Source: Calendula officinalis (lineage: Eukaryota; Streptophyta; Magnoliopsida; Asterales; Asteraceae). From it: a stretch of 64,000 bases of DNA. A model generated the notes under the pieces. It was not told where the DNA came from and did not search any database. It worked only from the letters and a program-made list of their open reading frames with translations. Position 1 is the stretch's first letter, and every line of letters starts with the position of its first letter. The position numbers and the translations under genes are program-made. Shown here piece after piece: positions 49,702 through 61,578 of the stretch. The DNA lies in the NCBI GenBank assembly GCA_963853835.1, contig OY970824.1, forward strand, positions 69,574,372 through 69,638,371, in the 5' to 3' direction.

Positions 49702-50524
49702 CTCCCTCTGTCCCATAAAAAAGTTTTCATTTCTAAAGAGCACAAGTATTTAGGAGATAGTGTGGGGTATATGATGATATTTTTGATTATAATATAAGGT
49801 TTTTTAGAGAGAAAAAGTGTTTTTAAAAGATAATTAGTGGTGAGGTCCATAGTTTTAATATTATTTTATTAAGTGGTCCCTCACCATTTGAGAAATGTGA
49901 ACTTTTTTGTGGGACAAAATTTAGAGAGGAAATGAGAACTTTTTTGTGGGACGGAGGGAGTTAGGGGTGTTGATTGGGTATAACTTTCGGGTTTCGGGTA
50001 GTTCTGGTCGGGTAGTTCGGGTTTTTTTAAATATAAAAATTACCCAATACCCGAACCAAATTAAATTTGGGTATTTGGGTATGGGTAGTTCGGGTAATCG
50101 GTCGGGTACGGGTATATCCACTAATACTCGAAAATTTGTACACTTGTATTGTCGGTGACCACAATGTTTATATTTCGTTCTTGATATACCAACTCAGTCC
50201 GTAATTTTATCAAACTCCAACCAATATGAGATTCTATAATTGATTTTTAGATGAATTTCATGGACTATAAGCATAATGATCGTATTCAATTTATAAAATT
50301 ATAAAATATTACCTTAAAAAAAACCTTTTAAAAAATTTCGGGTATTCGGGTATATCCGCCAACTTAAAATATTACCTTATACCCGATCCGTATTATTTTC
50401 GGGTTACCCGATACCCAAATATTTCTACCCGATACCCGAACTACCCGACCCAATCTACCCGAATTCGAAACGGGTCGGGCGGGTAGGTCGGGTTTCGGTT
50501 ATTTTCGACAGCCCTAGAGGGAGT
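49702..50524. mobile_element. Stowaway-type MITE, interrupted by a hAT MITE
   Basis: Left end CTCCCTCTGTCCCATAAAA; right end TTTTTGTGGGACGGAGGGAG at 49960, with the final GAGGGAGT repeated at 50517-50524 after the inserted element. TA precedes 49702 and the restored right flank is also TA. A degraded relative lies at about 58998-59234. Confidence 0.8.
49962..50516. mobile_element. hAT-type MITE nested in the Stowaway end
   Basis: Ends TAGGGGTGTTGA and (inverted) TAGGGCTGTCGA, with a perfect 8-bp duplication GAGGGAGT at 49954-49961 and 50517-50524. The interior is dominated by GGGTA/TACCC words (GGGTAGTTCGGGT), many in inverted pairs. 555 bp, non-coding. Confidence 0.88.
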
Positions 50525-50739
50525 ATTACTTACTTAAATTTTGGATATACTTACATTAATTTTGATGTTTAATAACTAATTAAAGTGATTCTAAATATTA
50601 AAACACACATATTTGGTCTTCTAAAAGAAAACTAACAGGAAATCCAACCAAATGTGTTTTAACTGAAACTGGTACAACCCATTGAAAAATATGACTCATT
50701 TCGATCTCTGTCAAATAAGAACAATATGTGCATTGGGTA

Positions 50740-51998
50740 GCGCTGTTTGCTTATATAATGCAGTATCCTTCAAGATTGTACAACTAATGTTGTTTTTATC
50801 ATTTTGCAAAACTAATGCTAACCGGGTATGGCATACCCGGTTTGAACCACAAGCCGACACGTGTCCTAGGTCAAGTACTGCAGCAGCTTTTTTGACTGAT
50901 TTGACTGAAATGGGGGACCCCAATCCCCGTTTGCTTTTTTGACCGAAAAGGGGGACCCCAATCCCGGTTTGAATCTGACACAGGGTACCCCATTCCCGGT
51001 TTGAAATGCTCTACCAGTATATAAACGAAGCAGCCTTCCCGGAAGAAAATCGTCCCTACAATCTTTTTGTGTTCTCTCATTTTATTTTAAAATAAATTTA
51101 AAAAAATATTATTTCAATCTATGATGTGTTTACTGGTTACATACTTACATAGTAGAGATCAAAATTTTCTAATTTCTTTTCTTTCTTTATATTTTATATT
51201 TTATATTTTTTTTATCACGGAGCTAGATCGAGTTTAAGTTTTCGTTGTTCATGTGAATTTGACTTGTGTTTTTACATGTTACATTTAGAGAGAAGAAAAA
51301 ATATAGATCGAAGTTGTATGACTGAAGTATTTCAAGTGATTGTTTTCCTTTTATTTAAAACTAAAATTTCCAAATTTTGGTAAGCGCTTCAATTAGTTTT
51401 AATTTTTTTTTTCTTTTTAACTTCAAATTAATGTCTAGTATCAATTAACTATAGTCTGATCTCAAAACTTACATATTGAATATACTTTTAATTTATATGT
51501 CACGCGATTTAATGAAATTTTAAGTTAACATAAATTTTAAGTTAATATACTTTTAATTTATATACTTTTAATTTATATACTTTTTGTGTTCTCTCATTTT
51601 GTTTTAAAATAAATTAAAAAAATATTATTTCAAAATAACATTTTTTTTATTACGAAATGAGAGAACACAAAAAGATTGTAGGGACGATTTTCTTCCGAGA
51701 AGGCTGCTTCGTTTATATACTGGCAGGGCATTTCAAACCGGGAATGGGGTACACTGTGTCATATTCAAACCGGGATTGGTGTCCCCCTTTTCGGTCAAAA
51801 AAGCAAACCGGGATTGGGGTCCCCCATTTCAGTCAAATCAGTAAAAAAAGCTGCTGCAGTACTTGACCTACGACACGTGTCGGCTTGTGGTTCAAACCGG
51901 GTATGCCATACCTGGTTAGCATTAGTTTTGCAAAATGATAAAAAACAGCATTAGTTGTGCAATCTTGAGGGATACTGCATTATTTACGCAAATGACTC
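50740..51998. mobile_element. MULE-type element with ~340-bp inverted repeats
   Basis: The arms 50740-51080 and 51657-51998 are long inverted copies. The flanks CATTGGGTA (50731-50739) and CATTGGGCA (51999-52007) look like a 9-bp duplication with one change. Each arm carries several AAACCGGGATTGGGG-type words, ACACGTGTC, and a TATATAAACGAAGC or near-identical TATA-like site reading inward. The interior (51081-51656) is AT-rich and non-coding. The two mirrored 69-codon ORFs come from the arms and are not credible genes. Confidence 0.75.
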
Positions 51999-52042
51999 CA
52001 TTGGGCACGAGTCTGTATGTATAGAGAAAACGAGGTTAGTAT

Positions 52043-52583
52043 TAGGGGTGAGCAGAAAAAGCGGGTAACCGGAATTGGAACCGGAACCGCTTTGGAACCG
52101 CCGGTTCCGGTTCCTAAAATTATGGAACCCCCCTAAGAGGTTCCGGTTCTCAAAATTTAGGAACCGGTAACCGGTGGATAACCGGAACAGGTGATTATTC
52201 GGTCTATTTTTGTTAAAATATTATATATTTGAGAAATTTAATGTCCAACTTTAATTATATGATAAATTTTGTGTAATTTTGAATGAGTTTAGTCATTAAT
52301 TAGTCTAAATATAGCGTTCTAACAATATAATAATTAGACAATCATATGTTTAAGTGTTTGAAATTTATGATTATTCAAAGATTAGTAGATAAAATGACAA
52401 AAAATGATTAATATTTAAGCTTTGCATCTTATTTTAATTTTACGATTTTAGAGACATGGTAACCGGAACCGGCACCGGAACCGGAGGTTCCGGTTCCGGT
52501 TCCGAAAATTGAGGAACCTGTACAAGAGGTTTCGGTTCCGGTTCCGATCGGAACCGACGGGTACCCTGCTATGCTCACCCCTA
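52043..52583. mobile_element. hAT-type MITE, GGTTCCGG-rich, copy 1 (no insertion)
   Basis: Ends TAGGGGTGAGCA / TGCTCACCCCTA. Flanking 8-mers GTTAGTAT and CTTAGTAT match at 7 of 8. Both ends are packed with GGAACCGG/CCGGTTCC palindromic words. Sister of 60719-61578. Confidence 0.85.
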
Positions 52584-52838
52584 CTTAGTATAAGTGGTAC
52601 ACTGGTGAAAGTAATAACTCTAGTGTTCAAAAAAGAATAAATCTTTGTCAAGTGGCAAATCTATAAAGCAACAAATAACTTACAGCTTATCAGCTTGTAC
52701 GTTAGGTAGTGTGGTTTGTACCTTGTTATTTTATTGGTAGCATAAAAATTGCTTCAACAGGTGAATGCATGAAGTTGTAGCCGTTTTGCAACCCCCAACT
52801 GACCATCACCGCCGTTTTACGCTAAAACCCTACCGGAG
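52584..52838 (+). promoter_or_regulatory. Leader and promoter region of the DEAD-box helicase
   Basis: Only 255 bp separate the hAT MITE from the helicase ATG, so the promoter must lie close to or within the MITE. Sequence just before the ATG (TTTTACGCTAAAACCCTACC) contains AAACCCTA, the telo-box common upstream of plant ribosome-biogenesis and translation genes. Confidence 0.5.
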
Positions 52839-55800
52839 ATGGCATCGCAACCACCAAAGAAGAAACAGAGAAAGAGGAATCCAGTCAGAGGAGATGCCGG
52901 AAAATTAGACCGATTTGACTCGCTCCCATGGACCTCATCTCTTCCCGGTGCCGAAGAGGATCCGTTCTCTGCATTAGCCGGATTAAACGATTTCGAAGGA
53001 GGTTCGTATTTACTCTACCATCAACTCATTTGATTGATTTTTGGAATTCATAAATTATTTTTCTGATATTTTAGGGTTTATCGTTTTCCAGCTCAACATC
53101 TACAAAATTTTTATTCATACACAAATGAGTGATTGAAATGAATAAAAGTGGCCGTTTTAGAGTTTCGTATTACATAATTTCGGTTCCTTTAATTTATGAA
53201 AATGAAAACTTCTGTTGATATAAATATATTACTTCATATTACTCTTCATTGTTTGAAAGCTCAGCATCAAATCAGTTTCATCTGAATGCACTATAGAAAG
53301 CAAATAGAACATAATTTAATGTAATTTGAAGTGTTTCTAGATTATCTATCACAAATTAAAGTATCCTTGAGATTTAGAATAAGCATTTTCTTAACACAAA
53401 AATTTATGCAACATTTATGCAACAATTAGGTAAAAGAATAGAAGATTCAGGAGTATTATAGTTGATTATTAAGCTTTGTGGTTGCAGGTGTTTTATCTCT
53501 TGAAGAGATAGATGAATCAGAGTATGGATTAGAGCTCCCTAAAGGATTCCAAAAAGGAGGGAAAAAACAGGAAAAACCGACAAAACGGAATCGGGAAGAA
53601 AGTAATGTTGTTGAAGTTATTAACAATGAGGGTAAAGAAGGCGAGACTATAAAGGATGTCAAAAAGAAGAAAAAGAAAAAGAAGAAGAAAACAAAGAAAG
53701 CTAAAAAAACCAAGGAAGAATCTGTCAACAATGAAGAAGAAGAAGAAGATGAAGAAGCAGTTACTGGTAAGTAACACTTCAGTACAAATTGTTATTCGTA
53801 TAAGTTATTATATTTTTAATTTTTTTAAATAGTTGCAGAAAATGATGGTGAAAAAGAAGTTGAAGAAGTAGAATTTGATGACAGTGAATATCATGCATGG
53901 TATGAACTGAGGCTTCATCCATTACTTATGAAATCAATATCCAAACTCAAGTTCAAAGAACCAACACCTATACAGAAAGCTTGTATACCTGCAGGTGCTC
54001 ATCAAGGAAAGGTTAGTAATAATATTATTATAATTAAAAAAGTTTATTATTATTTATAACCATTTGATGCGGTTCATCATTAATTGTTGGCAGGATGTAA
54101 TTGGGGCTGCAGAAACAGGGTCTGGTAAAACCCTAGCTTTTGGATTACCGATTTTACAACGTCTTCTAGAAGAACGAGAAAAATCCGAGAGGCAAGTTGA
54201 AGAAAAAGGAGAAGCAGATGAGAAAGTTGCTTCAAAAGGTTTTTTAAGAGCACTTATTATTACTCCCACTAGAGAGCTTGCACTTCAGGTATTTTTTTTA
54301 TTTAACATATTATTTGCTTGCTTTTTGGTCGTTTATTATTTTTATTTTTTTTGTTTTTGCTTATTTCGGTTGGTAATTGTTGATAGTCCTTAATTTTTGT
54401 GTTGTCCCAAGGGACACATATCAATCATTGATCAATAATAATCGACGGTCAAGATTAATCACATATTCTATACATAGAGGGGTATTTTGGTCATTTGACA
54501 GTTGAGACTCACCTAAATTATAACCCAATTTTTTTAAAAATGATTTTTTATTTTTTTTTCTCTAAAAAACAATATTATTTGATAATTAATGTGATTGTAT
54601 ACTTAATCACATGTGTTTTTTTGTACAATCACATTTGATCAAGTATACAATGACATGTGATTATCTCATGATTTTTTTTTGAATGGCAAGTTAGTAAGTT
54701 AGTGGTTCGACATATACAGTGACATCCAAGCGGACAGTATGCATTCCTTGAGCATATCTCCTTTTTTAGGGGATAAGAAAATTATTAAAAATTTAAAGAA
54801 AATTAATTTTGTTTTTAAAAAAAAAATCTCAAAAATTAAAAAAAAGTTATGTGAGTGTCAAATGATCAAAATACCCCTCCATGTTATTTGACAAAATACC
54901 CCTCCATGTATAAAATATGTGATTAATCCTGACCATTGATTATTATTGATCAATGATTGAGATATGTCCCTTGGGACTGCACAAAAACTAAGGACTACTT
55001 TGAACACATCTCTATTTAGGTTACAGATCATTTGAAGCAAGTGGCGGTTGGGACTGATGTTAGGGTTGTACCGATTGTTGGTGGAATGTCAACAGAAAAA
55101 CAAGAACGGTTACTGAAAGGGCGGCCCGAGATTGTTGTTGGAACTCCCGGGCGGTTATGGGAACTCATGTCGGGTGGAGAAGCTCACCTTGTTGAGTTAC
55201 ATTCATTATCCTTCTTTGTGCTGGATGAAGCTGACCGGATGATCGATAACGGTCATTTTCATGAACTGCAGTCAATTATTGACATGCTTCCAATGATTAG
55301 GGAAGGACATGCAGAGGATAGTGAAAACTGTGTGACGGCTGCGGGATTTCAGAGGAAAAAAAGACAAACTTTTGTGTTTTCTGCTACAATTGCTTTGTCT
55401 GCTGATTTTAGGAAGAAACTGAAACGTGGATCTGTTAGAACGAAATCTGATGGGGAATTGAATTCAATTGAAGCACTTTCTGAACGAGCTGGCATGCGGT
55501 CAAATGCTGCTGTTATTGATCTTACAAATGCATCCATTATGGCAAATAAACTTGAGGAATCATTTATTGAGTATGCGTTTCTCTTTTCCTTTTAGTTTTT
55601 ACATAAGTGTTTTTTTAGGCCAAAATACATTAAAGGTGCAACATAGTATACTAAACTTGATAAAATGGTCGATTTAGTACCCTGACTCACTAATTTGGTC
55701 TTGTTTTCTCACGTGATTTGCTTCTAATACCAATATATTGAGATGAACATATATTTGTTAGTCTGTCAAAAGCTCCAACAAAAGTAAGCCAAGTAAGAAA

Positions 55801-57665
55801 ACGCGATCAAATTAATGAGTCAGGGTACTAAATCGACCATTTTGTCAAGTTCAGGGTACCATATTGCACCTTTAATAGTTCAGGTTAGTAGAGTACCTAG
55901 TCAGCCAAGTTCAGGGTACTAAAATGCATACAAGTAGTCCCTAATTAAGCCTATTATATATGTATAATGAGGAATGAATTTGAACTTGCAGGTGCAAAGA
56001 AGAAGATAAAGATGCATGTTTATATTATATATTATCAGTTCATGGACAAGGACGAAGTATTGTTTTTTGCACATCAATTGCAGCCTTACGCCATATTTCT
56101 TCACTTCTGAAGCTTCTTAAAGTTAATGCATGGACCTTACATGCACAAATGCAGCAACGTGCTCGACTCAAGGTTTTTTTATTTTGAATTTTGTCATTGC
56201 AATATAATATTCATATGGAATTTTTGATTTTGTTTGACTTATAATTGCAGGCAATTGACCGTTTTCGTGGAAATGAACATGGAATACTTGTTGCTACTGA
56301 TGTTGCAGCTAGGGGTCTTGATATTCCTGGTGTTAGGACTGTTATTCATTACCAACTTCCCCACTCTGCAGAAGTAACTAATTACTTCTTTTTCTGATTT
56401 ACTTTTTTATTTTATTTTAATTTCTGTAAGTTGATTTGACTAGGTTTTAACTGCCAGGTTTATGTTCATAGAAGTGGGAGAACAGCTAGGGCTTCTGCTG
56501 ATGGCTGCAGTATTGCTCTCATTTCCCCAAAAGAAGCTTCCAAGTTTGCTTCTTTGTGCAAATCATTTTCAAAGGTTAATTATATTTGCTATCATATTTA
56601 AACATTAATTGTTTGTAAAAACTTAAATTGTTGTGATTGATGTTTGTTTTGTATCCAGGAAAGTTTTAGACAGTTTCCAATAGAAGCTTCATACATGCCT
56701 GAGGTTTTAAAACGTCTATCTCTTGCACGACAAATAGACAGGGTTTTGCGCAAGGAATCACAGGTAAATTTTCTTATATTTTGTTCACTTATTAAATTAA
56801 TTAATCCTAAATAATAAATATTTTAAATTCAGGGGTATTTATTTCCCTCTTACATCATGAATGCTGCTAAATCCATTATTCTGGAATCTTTTACAATTAC
56901 TTTAAATAATAAAATTCGCATGTGTCTGATAATTAGTATTTTGTAGGAGAAAGCTGATAAAAGCTGGTTTCAAAGAAATGCTGAATCTATCGAACTGATT
57001 GTGGAAGAAAATGACAGTGAGGAGGAAAGAGTTAACAGTATCAGGAAAAAGAAAGCAACTTCTGCCCAACTGAAAAACTTGCAACAGGTTTTTTTTGTAT
57101 AATTAATACAGTAGTTGTCATTAAACTAAAACATATTTTCCTGATTTTGATTATTATATTAATTTCTTGTGTGGACAAATCAAATTGCAGGAGCTGAATT
57201 CATTATTGTCTCGTCCACTGCAACCCAAATCATTCTCAAGTCGATATTTGGCAGGGGGTGGCATTTCACCACGTGTCCAACAGCAATTTGAGGAATTAGC
57301 TAGGCAGAAAAGTGATCCAGGTGGCAACAACAAGAGGAAAATGGTTGTTATTGGTCAGGATTGTGTTGAACCACTTGAAGCACTCAGGAGTAGTGGTCAT
57401 GAGGTAATTTAATTTTAATCCCCAAATTTAATATCCTATTTAAAACTAACTTAATACATTATCAGGTTTCCATGGATACTAAACCTGCTCAAGAAAAACG
57501 AAGAAACCTAGACAATCTGCGAAGAAAAAGAAAAGAGGATAAAAGACGTAGTTTACTTTTTCATTTTAATCCTCTTGTTAATTTAATAATATTGCATTTT
57601 TCTCTTTAGGTTTGCATGATCAAAAGAGGAAGCAGAGGAAAAAGCTAAAAGCAGGAGGTGATTGA
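52839..57665 (+). CDS. RH13: DEAD-box ATP-dependent RNA helicase 13 (MAK5/DDX24 type)
   Basis: Thirteen exons, all in phase: 52839-53001, 53488-53766, 53833-54011, 54094-54288, 55020-55570, 55992-56172, 56251-56373, 56458-56574, 56659-56763, 56947-57087, 57191-57403, 57466-57547, 57610-57665, giving 794 residues. The N-terminus is basic, with a Lys-rich then Glu-rich stretch (about 105-140) like a nucleolar signal. Motifs: FKEPTPIQ (Q), AETGSGKT (I, ~213-220), PTRELALQ (Ia), GTPGR (Ib), DEAD (341-344), SAT (393-395), ATDVAARGLD (V), HRSGRTAR (VI, 561-568). A ~60-residue insert with Glu/Ser between motifs III and IV is typical of DDX24/MAK5. Inferred role: 60S ribosome assembly in the nucleolus. 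Intron 4 holds a foldback MITE; the basic C-terminus ends RKKLKAGGD. Confidence 0.94.
54386..54995. mobile_element. Inverted-repeat MITE in RH13 intron 4
   Basis: Arms of over 100 bp: GTCCTTAATTTTTGTG, CCCAAGGGACA, ATTGATCAATAATAAT, AGGGGTATTTTG on the left; inverted copies end at 54995. TA on both sides (54384-54385, 54996-54997) suggests a TA target. It makes up most of this intron and does not disturb the splice sites. Confidence 0.75.
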
Positions 57666-58084
57666 TTAGCCACTGGATACATTACAACATTACTATTGGT
57701 GATGCCAAATCACGCTATGAACCCGCAACAGGGTTGTAATTTACTTTATTCGTGCAATATTTTTGTGTAATCTTATAGCATTCTAGTCCACGAACCTAGA
57801 AACCGCAATCAACAATCTCAGAAACATTGGTGTCTTTTATCTCTCCTACTCATTTTACTCTTTGTTGACTTTTTTGGTTTTCCATTTGACCTAGTTTTAG
57901 TTTTTCCATCTAGTTCTTCCCAACCGCCAAAAGTTGAAGATGAACCACTAGTCCGCTTGAATCACCATTTGTATCCACCCATGTTTGATACCTCTTTCTT
58001 TCTTCTTTCACATATTCTTCATCATCTGTGGCGGCGGCACGTGGTGGTGGTGATCTTCTCTTGCTTTTGGTTTGGCGTTTTGTT

Positions 58085-58721
58085 TTACTTTTGGGTCTTG
58101 GTTTGAAATAACAAGGAGAGTGCTGATTGGCCCATGGGAATAGCTAACGCCATAAGAAACGCTTTTGGACCGGATGTTAAGAGCAAAGATGAGATTATTG
58201 CAGGAAGCATCCATCCAAAGCACTGGTTATACAATTACAATATTAATTCATTTTCACTCTATGTTATGCATCATTTTAGTTGACCACTATTTGACTCATT
58301 GCTCAAGATTTGAAATTGGCATTCATGGTGATTCTTGTATTTTCTTTCTTAGGGGGTTTTTTTTTTTACAAAAAATGTTTATAATAATAATAATATTTAT
58401 CTTATTTTATTAGCAATAATCATTCAAGAAAAGCCTACATCCTGAGATTATATTAAAAACACAAAATACCTTAAAAATCCACACACCGTCAATGAAGTCC
58501 TCAAGAATGTCATCATCATCTTCATCGTCGTCAGAGTCAAAATCGAAGTTCCTTGTACGGAAGGTCTCAGCATTCGAGTCCCACCGGCGAGCCCTGGTGT
58601 GAATCGGGCGTGTGTGATTTATGGAGAAAGAGGCCGTCCGGTGGATCTCCGGCCATAGTTTCTGGCTGTGAGGTACTACCAGCGAAGCCGGCGTTGAATA
58701 TGTGCGTGAGTAGAACACCAT
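58085..58721 (-). CDS. Small membrane protein of unknown function, two exons
   Basis: Exon 58721-58470 (84 codons from ATG, GT donor) joins in phase to 58222-58085 (AG acceptor), giving 129 residues. The N-terminus resembles an organelle transit peptide (STPASLVVPHS..RPIHTRARR), followed by RRWDSNAETFRTRNFDFD, an Asp/Glu run and FIDGVWIFK, then a hydrophobic segment (GWMLPAIISSLLLTSGPKAF..MGQSALSLLF). It resembles a conserved plant family of plastid membrane proteins with a GPKAFLMALA-type segment; I do not recall an established function. After FQTKTQK a stop occurs, but the +1 frame continues KSKTKRQTKSKRR.. to a stop at 57910, which looks like the family's basic tail, so a 1-bp indel is likely. 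An in-frame ATG at 58787 is an alternative start. Confidence 0.6.
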
Positions 58722-58997
58722 ACGTGTCCAACGGCGTTGGATAGTGGATTTGAGGTTTTGCTCTCCGACAAAAAATATTATCCACACACATACCCGGGAT
58801 TCTTGATAGTTTTGCTGTTTTCATTTGGTTCACTACTTGGTCACGTCTAATTACGATTATACCCACCCACTGCTCTTATAGTGGGTTAATTTTCCCCTTT
58901 TGTTTTGCCCATTCTTTCGACTTTTGTTCACAGTTTTTACATCCACTTTATTTTATTTTTAATATTGTTGTTGCCAAGATTTTTGACTTTTTGTCAT

Positions 58998-59234
58998 ACA
59001 AGTTCTCGTTTCTTTTTAATACAAGATTTTAGGAGATAGTTAATAATGAAGTTTTTATTAATAATTTTAATTAAAATAATGTTAGATCAGAGAGAGAAAA
59101 TGTTTTTAGGAGATAGTTAGTGATGATGTACTTGATAATAATATTATTTTATTAAGTTGATCCCTTAAATTTGAGAATTGTGAACGACAAAAATTTAAAG
59201 AGTAATGAATACTTTTTTGTGAGACAAAAGGAGT
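58998..59234. mobile_element. Decayed Stowaway-like MITE
   Basis: Shares TAGGAGATAGT, a central block, and a GTGAGACAAAAGGAG end with the element at 49702. Both TIRs are eroded. Confidence 0.45.
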
Positions 59235-59407
59235 ATTAAACAATTTTTTTTGTATGATATGAGAATTTCATGCTGAATAAAAATCTACTAGTTGCTAACA
59301 AAATTGACAATCAATGTGTAAGCATCCACACAGTTTTTTCTATTAGAATTAGTCTGCTTCTACTTTTATTTTCTTAATGTAATCTATACTTTTTATTCTT
59401 TTTGGCA

Positions 59408-59853
59408 CCGTACACTCAAATTTGCATATAGTCAAAATCTACCAAATTTCATGAACTAGACACAATATGTCTCGGCGAGCTCGGCAACTTTTTGTGGGTC
59501 AAGGAGGGCACGCCATGTATATCCATATTATTAGCCGGAAGTTTAAAAATTAACCGAGCATTAATACTAAATCACCGAGCCCAATTAAATTAAGACACCT
59601 AGAAAATCGCCGAATGGTTCAAAATTCCACAAAGCTCGCTAGAGGGTTTCATGCATTTCGATGTTCTTTTAGGTGTTTCAATTTAATTGGGATCGTCATT
59701 AATGCTCGACTAACTTTTAACTTTCAACTAAGAATATGGATACATCATACATGGGTAGCTCTTCTTGACCCACAAAAAGCCACGGAGCTCGGCGAGATTT
59801 ATAGTTCATGAAATTTGGTAGATTCTGACCATATTGGATGAAGGGATGTACGT
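59408..59853. mobile_element. Inverted-repeat element (MULE or foldback type)
   Basis: Left AATCTACCAAATTTCATGAA (59449 region) and its inverse near 59806-59826. The pairing continues through CTCGGCGAGCTC, GACCCACAAAAAG and TTAATGCTCG words towards the centre and outward to CGTACA at both ends. No clear target duplication. Non-coding. Confidence 0.6.
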
Positions 59854-60155
59854 TATACTATCTCAGTAATTTAGGTGTTGTGTGATAGAAACTAAATGAT
59901 TAATATTTGAATGATGTAAGTCTGAATCATTCAGACTTCCCCTTACACCTGTTCGATTAAGATGTAGAACATATTTAATTTTTAATTCAGAAGCTGATTA
60001 AGAGGGGTCATATCAAAAGCTCTGAATCTGTCCGATTAAGAAGCTGTCCTCTTAACTGAACATTAAGAGTCTTACCAAACAACACATTACTCTTTTATTT
60101 ATAGATTTTGATTTGAGATTATCTCATATCTTACTAACTCATAAAAAACTAGATA

Positions 60156-60308
60156 CTTCCTCCGATCCAAAATAAGTGGTATATTAAAGTAAATAGTTAG
60201 TGGGTTTGGGTCCCTTACTTTTTACCAAATAAGATGAATTATAAGAGTGTGTCACTTATTTTGAACCTTGAAAAGGAAAGTGTATTGCTTATTTTGAATC
60301 GGAGGAAG
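60156..60308. mobile_element. Stowaway-like MITE
   Basis: Ends CTTCCTCCGATCCAAAATAA and inverse ..TTATTTTGAATCGGAGGAAG, TA on each side, 153 bp. Same TIR family as 60908-61220. Confidence 0.85.
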
Positions 60309-60310
60309 TA

Positions 60311-60718
60311 TATGATATTATCAAATATCCAATTTCAAACAATTCAGACAAAGAAGCACATCGGTTAGATGGTTAACCAATTCTTTCTCAATCAACTTGT
60401 TTATAACACCACCTTTGTGATGTATATTTTTTAAATTGAGGTGCAAGTTAATTAGCTCTTACACTCAACCCGTTTATTAATACCCGTCTTGAAACCGAAT
60501 CCATTAAGAGAAATGAAATTTAGTCCTATTATTTGGTTAAACTCATAGTTTTATCTACTTGATATGATGACATGTGTAATTCAATAATTTTCTCTTTTAA
60601 TATTATCCCTTGATTTTGACACATGTCTTTATCTAATGAGTAGGATTATGAATATGACTAAATAGTAGGACTACATACCATCACTCATTCATTAATATGG
60701 CTTTCATATACTTGAGAA
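60311..60718. other. Intergenic, nothing recognised
   Basis: AT-rich spacer between two MITEs, without coding or repeat features I can name. Confidence 0.4.
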
Positions 60719-61578
60719 TAGGGGTGAGCAGAAAAAGCGGGTAACCGGAATTGGAACCGGAATCGCTTTCGAACCGTCGGTTCCGGTTCCTAAAATTATG
60801 GAACCGCCCTAAGAGGTTCCGGTTCCGGTTCTCAAAATTTAAGAGCCGGTAACCGGTGGATAACCGGAACCGGAAATTATTCGGTCTATTTTTGTTAAAA
60901 TATTATACTTCCTCCGTATCAAAATAAGTGACACAAATTGGCTTACACATTTTTTGAGGTAAAAGATTAAAGTTGAGGTTAAAATAGATTAAAGTACATA
61001 ATTAGTGGAGAATGGGTCCCACTTTTTTTGAATAAAGTGATATTAATGAGTTTTAAAAGTAAAAGTAAGGGTATAAGGGTACTTTCAATTTATTAAAGTG
61101 GATAGTTAGTGGGTATGGGTCCCACTATTTTTACCAAATAAGGAAAGTTTTCAAAGTGTGTCACTTATTTTGATACACCCCAAAATGGAAAGTGTGTCAC
61201 TTATTTTGATACGGAGGAAGTATATTTGAGAAATTTAATGTCCAAATTTAACAATATGATAGATTTTTTGTAATATTGAATGAGTTTAGTCATTAATTAG
61301 TCTAAATATAGCATTTTAATAATATAATAATTAGACAATCATATGTTTAAGTGTTTGGAATTTATAATTATTCATAGATTAGTAGATAAAATGATAAAAA
61401 AAATTTAATTTTTAAGCTTTATCTTATTTTAAATTTATGATTTTAGAGACAGGGTAACCGGAACCGGCACCGGAACCGGAGGTTCCGGTTCCGGTTCCGA
61501 AAATTGAAGAACCGGTACAAGAGGTTCCGGTTCCGGTTCCGGTCGGAACCGGCAGGTACCCTGCTATGCTCACCCCTA
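60719..61578. mobile_element. hAT-type MITE, GGTTCCGG-rich, copy 2 (with insertion)
   Basis: Ends TAGGGGTGAGCA / TGCTCACCCCTA, perfect 8-bp duplication CTTGAGAA at 60711-60718 and 61579-61586. Collinear with 52043-52583 except for the nested element at 60908-61220. Confidence 0.9.
60908..61220. mobile_element. Stowaway-like MITE nested in hAT copy 2
   Basis: TIRs CTTCCTCCGTATCAAAATAA and its exact inverse at 61201-61220, TA at 60906-60907 and 61221-61222. The sister hAT copy has the uninterrupted TATTATATATTTGAG at this point (about 52220), the empty site. Confidence 0.93.

Noticed and set aside
50871..51866. Two mirrored 69-codon ORFs (MREHKKIVG..)
   Set aside because: They are the two arms of one inverted repeat read in opposite directions, with no family similarity and differing only by arm divergence.
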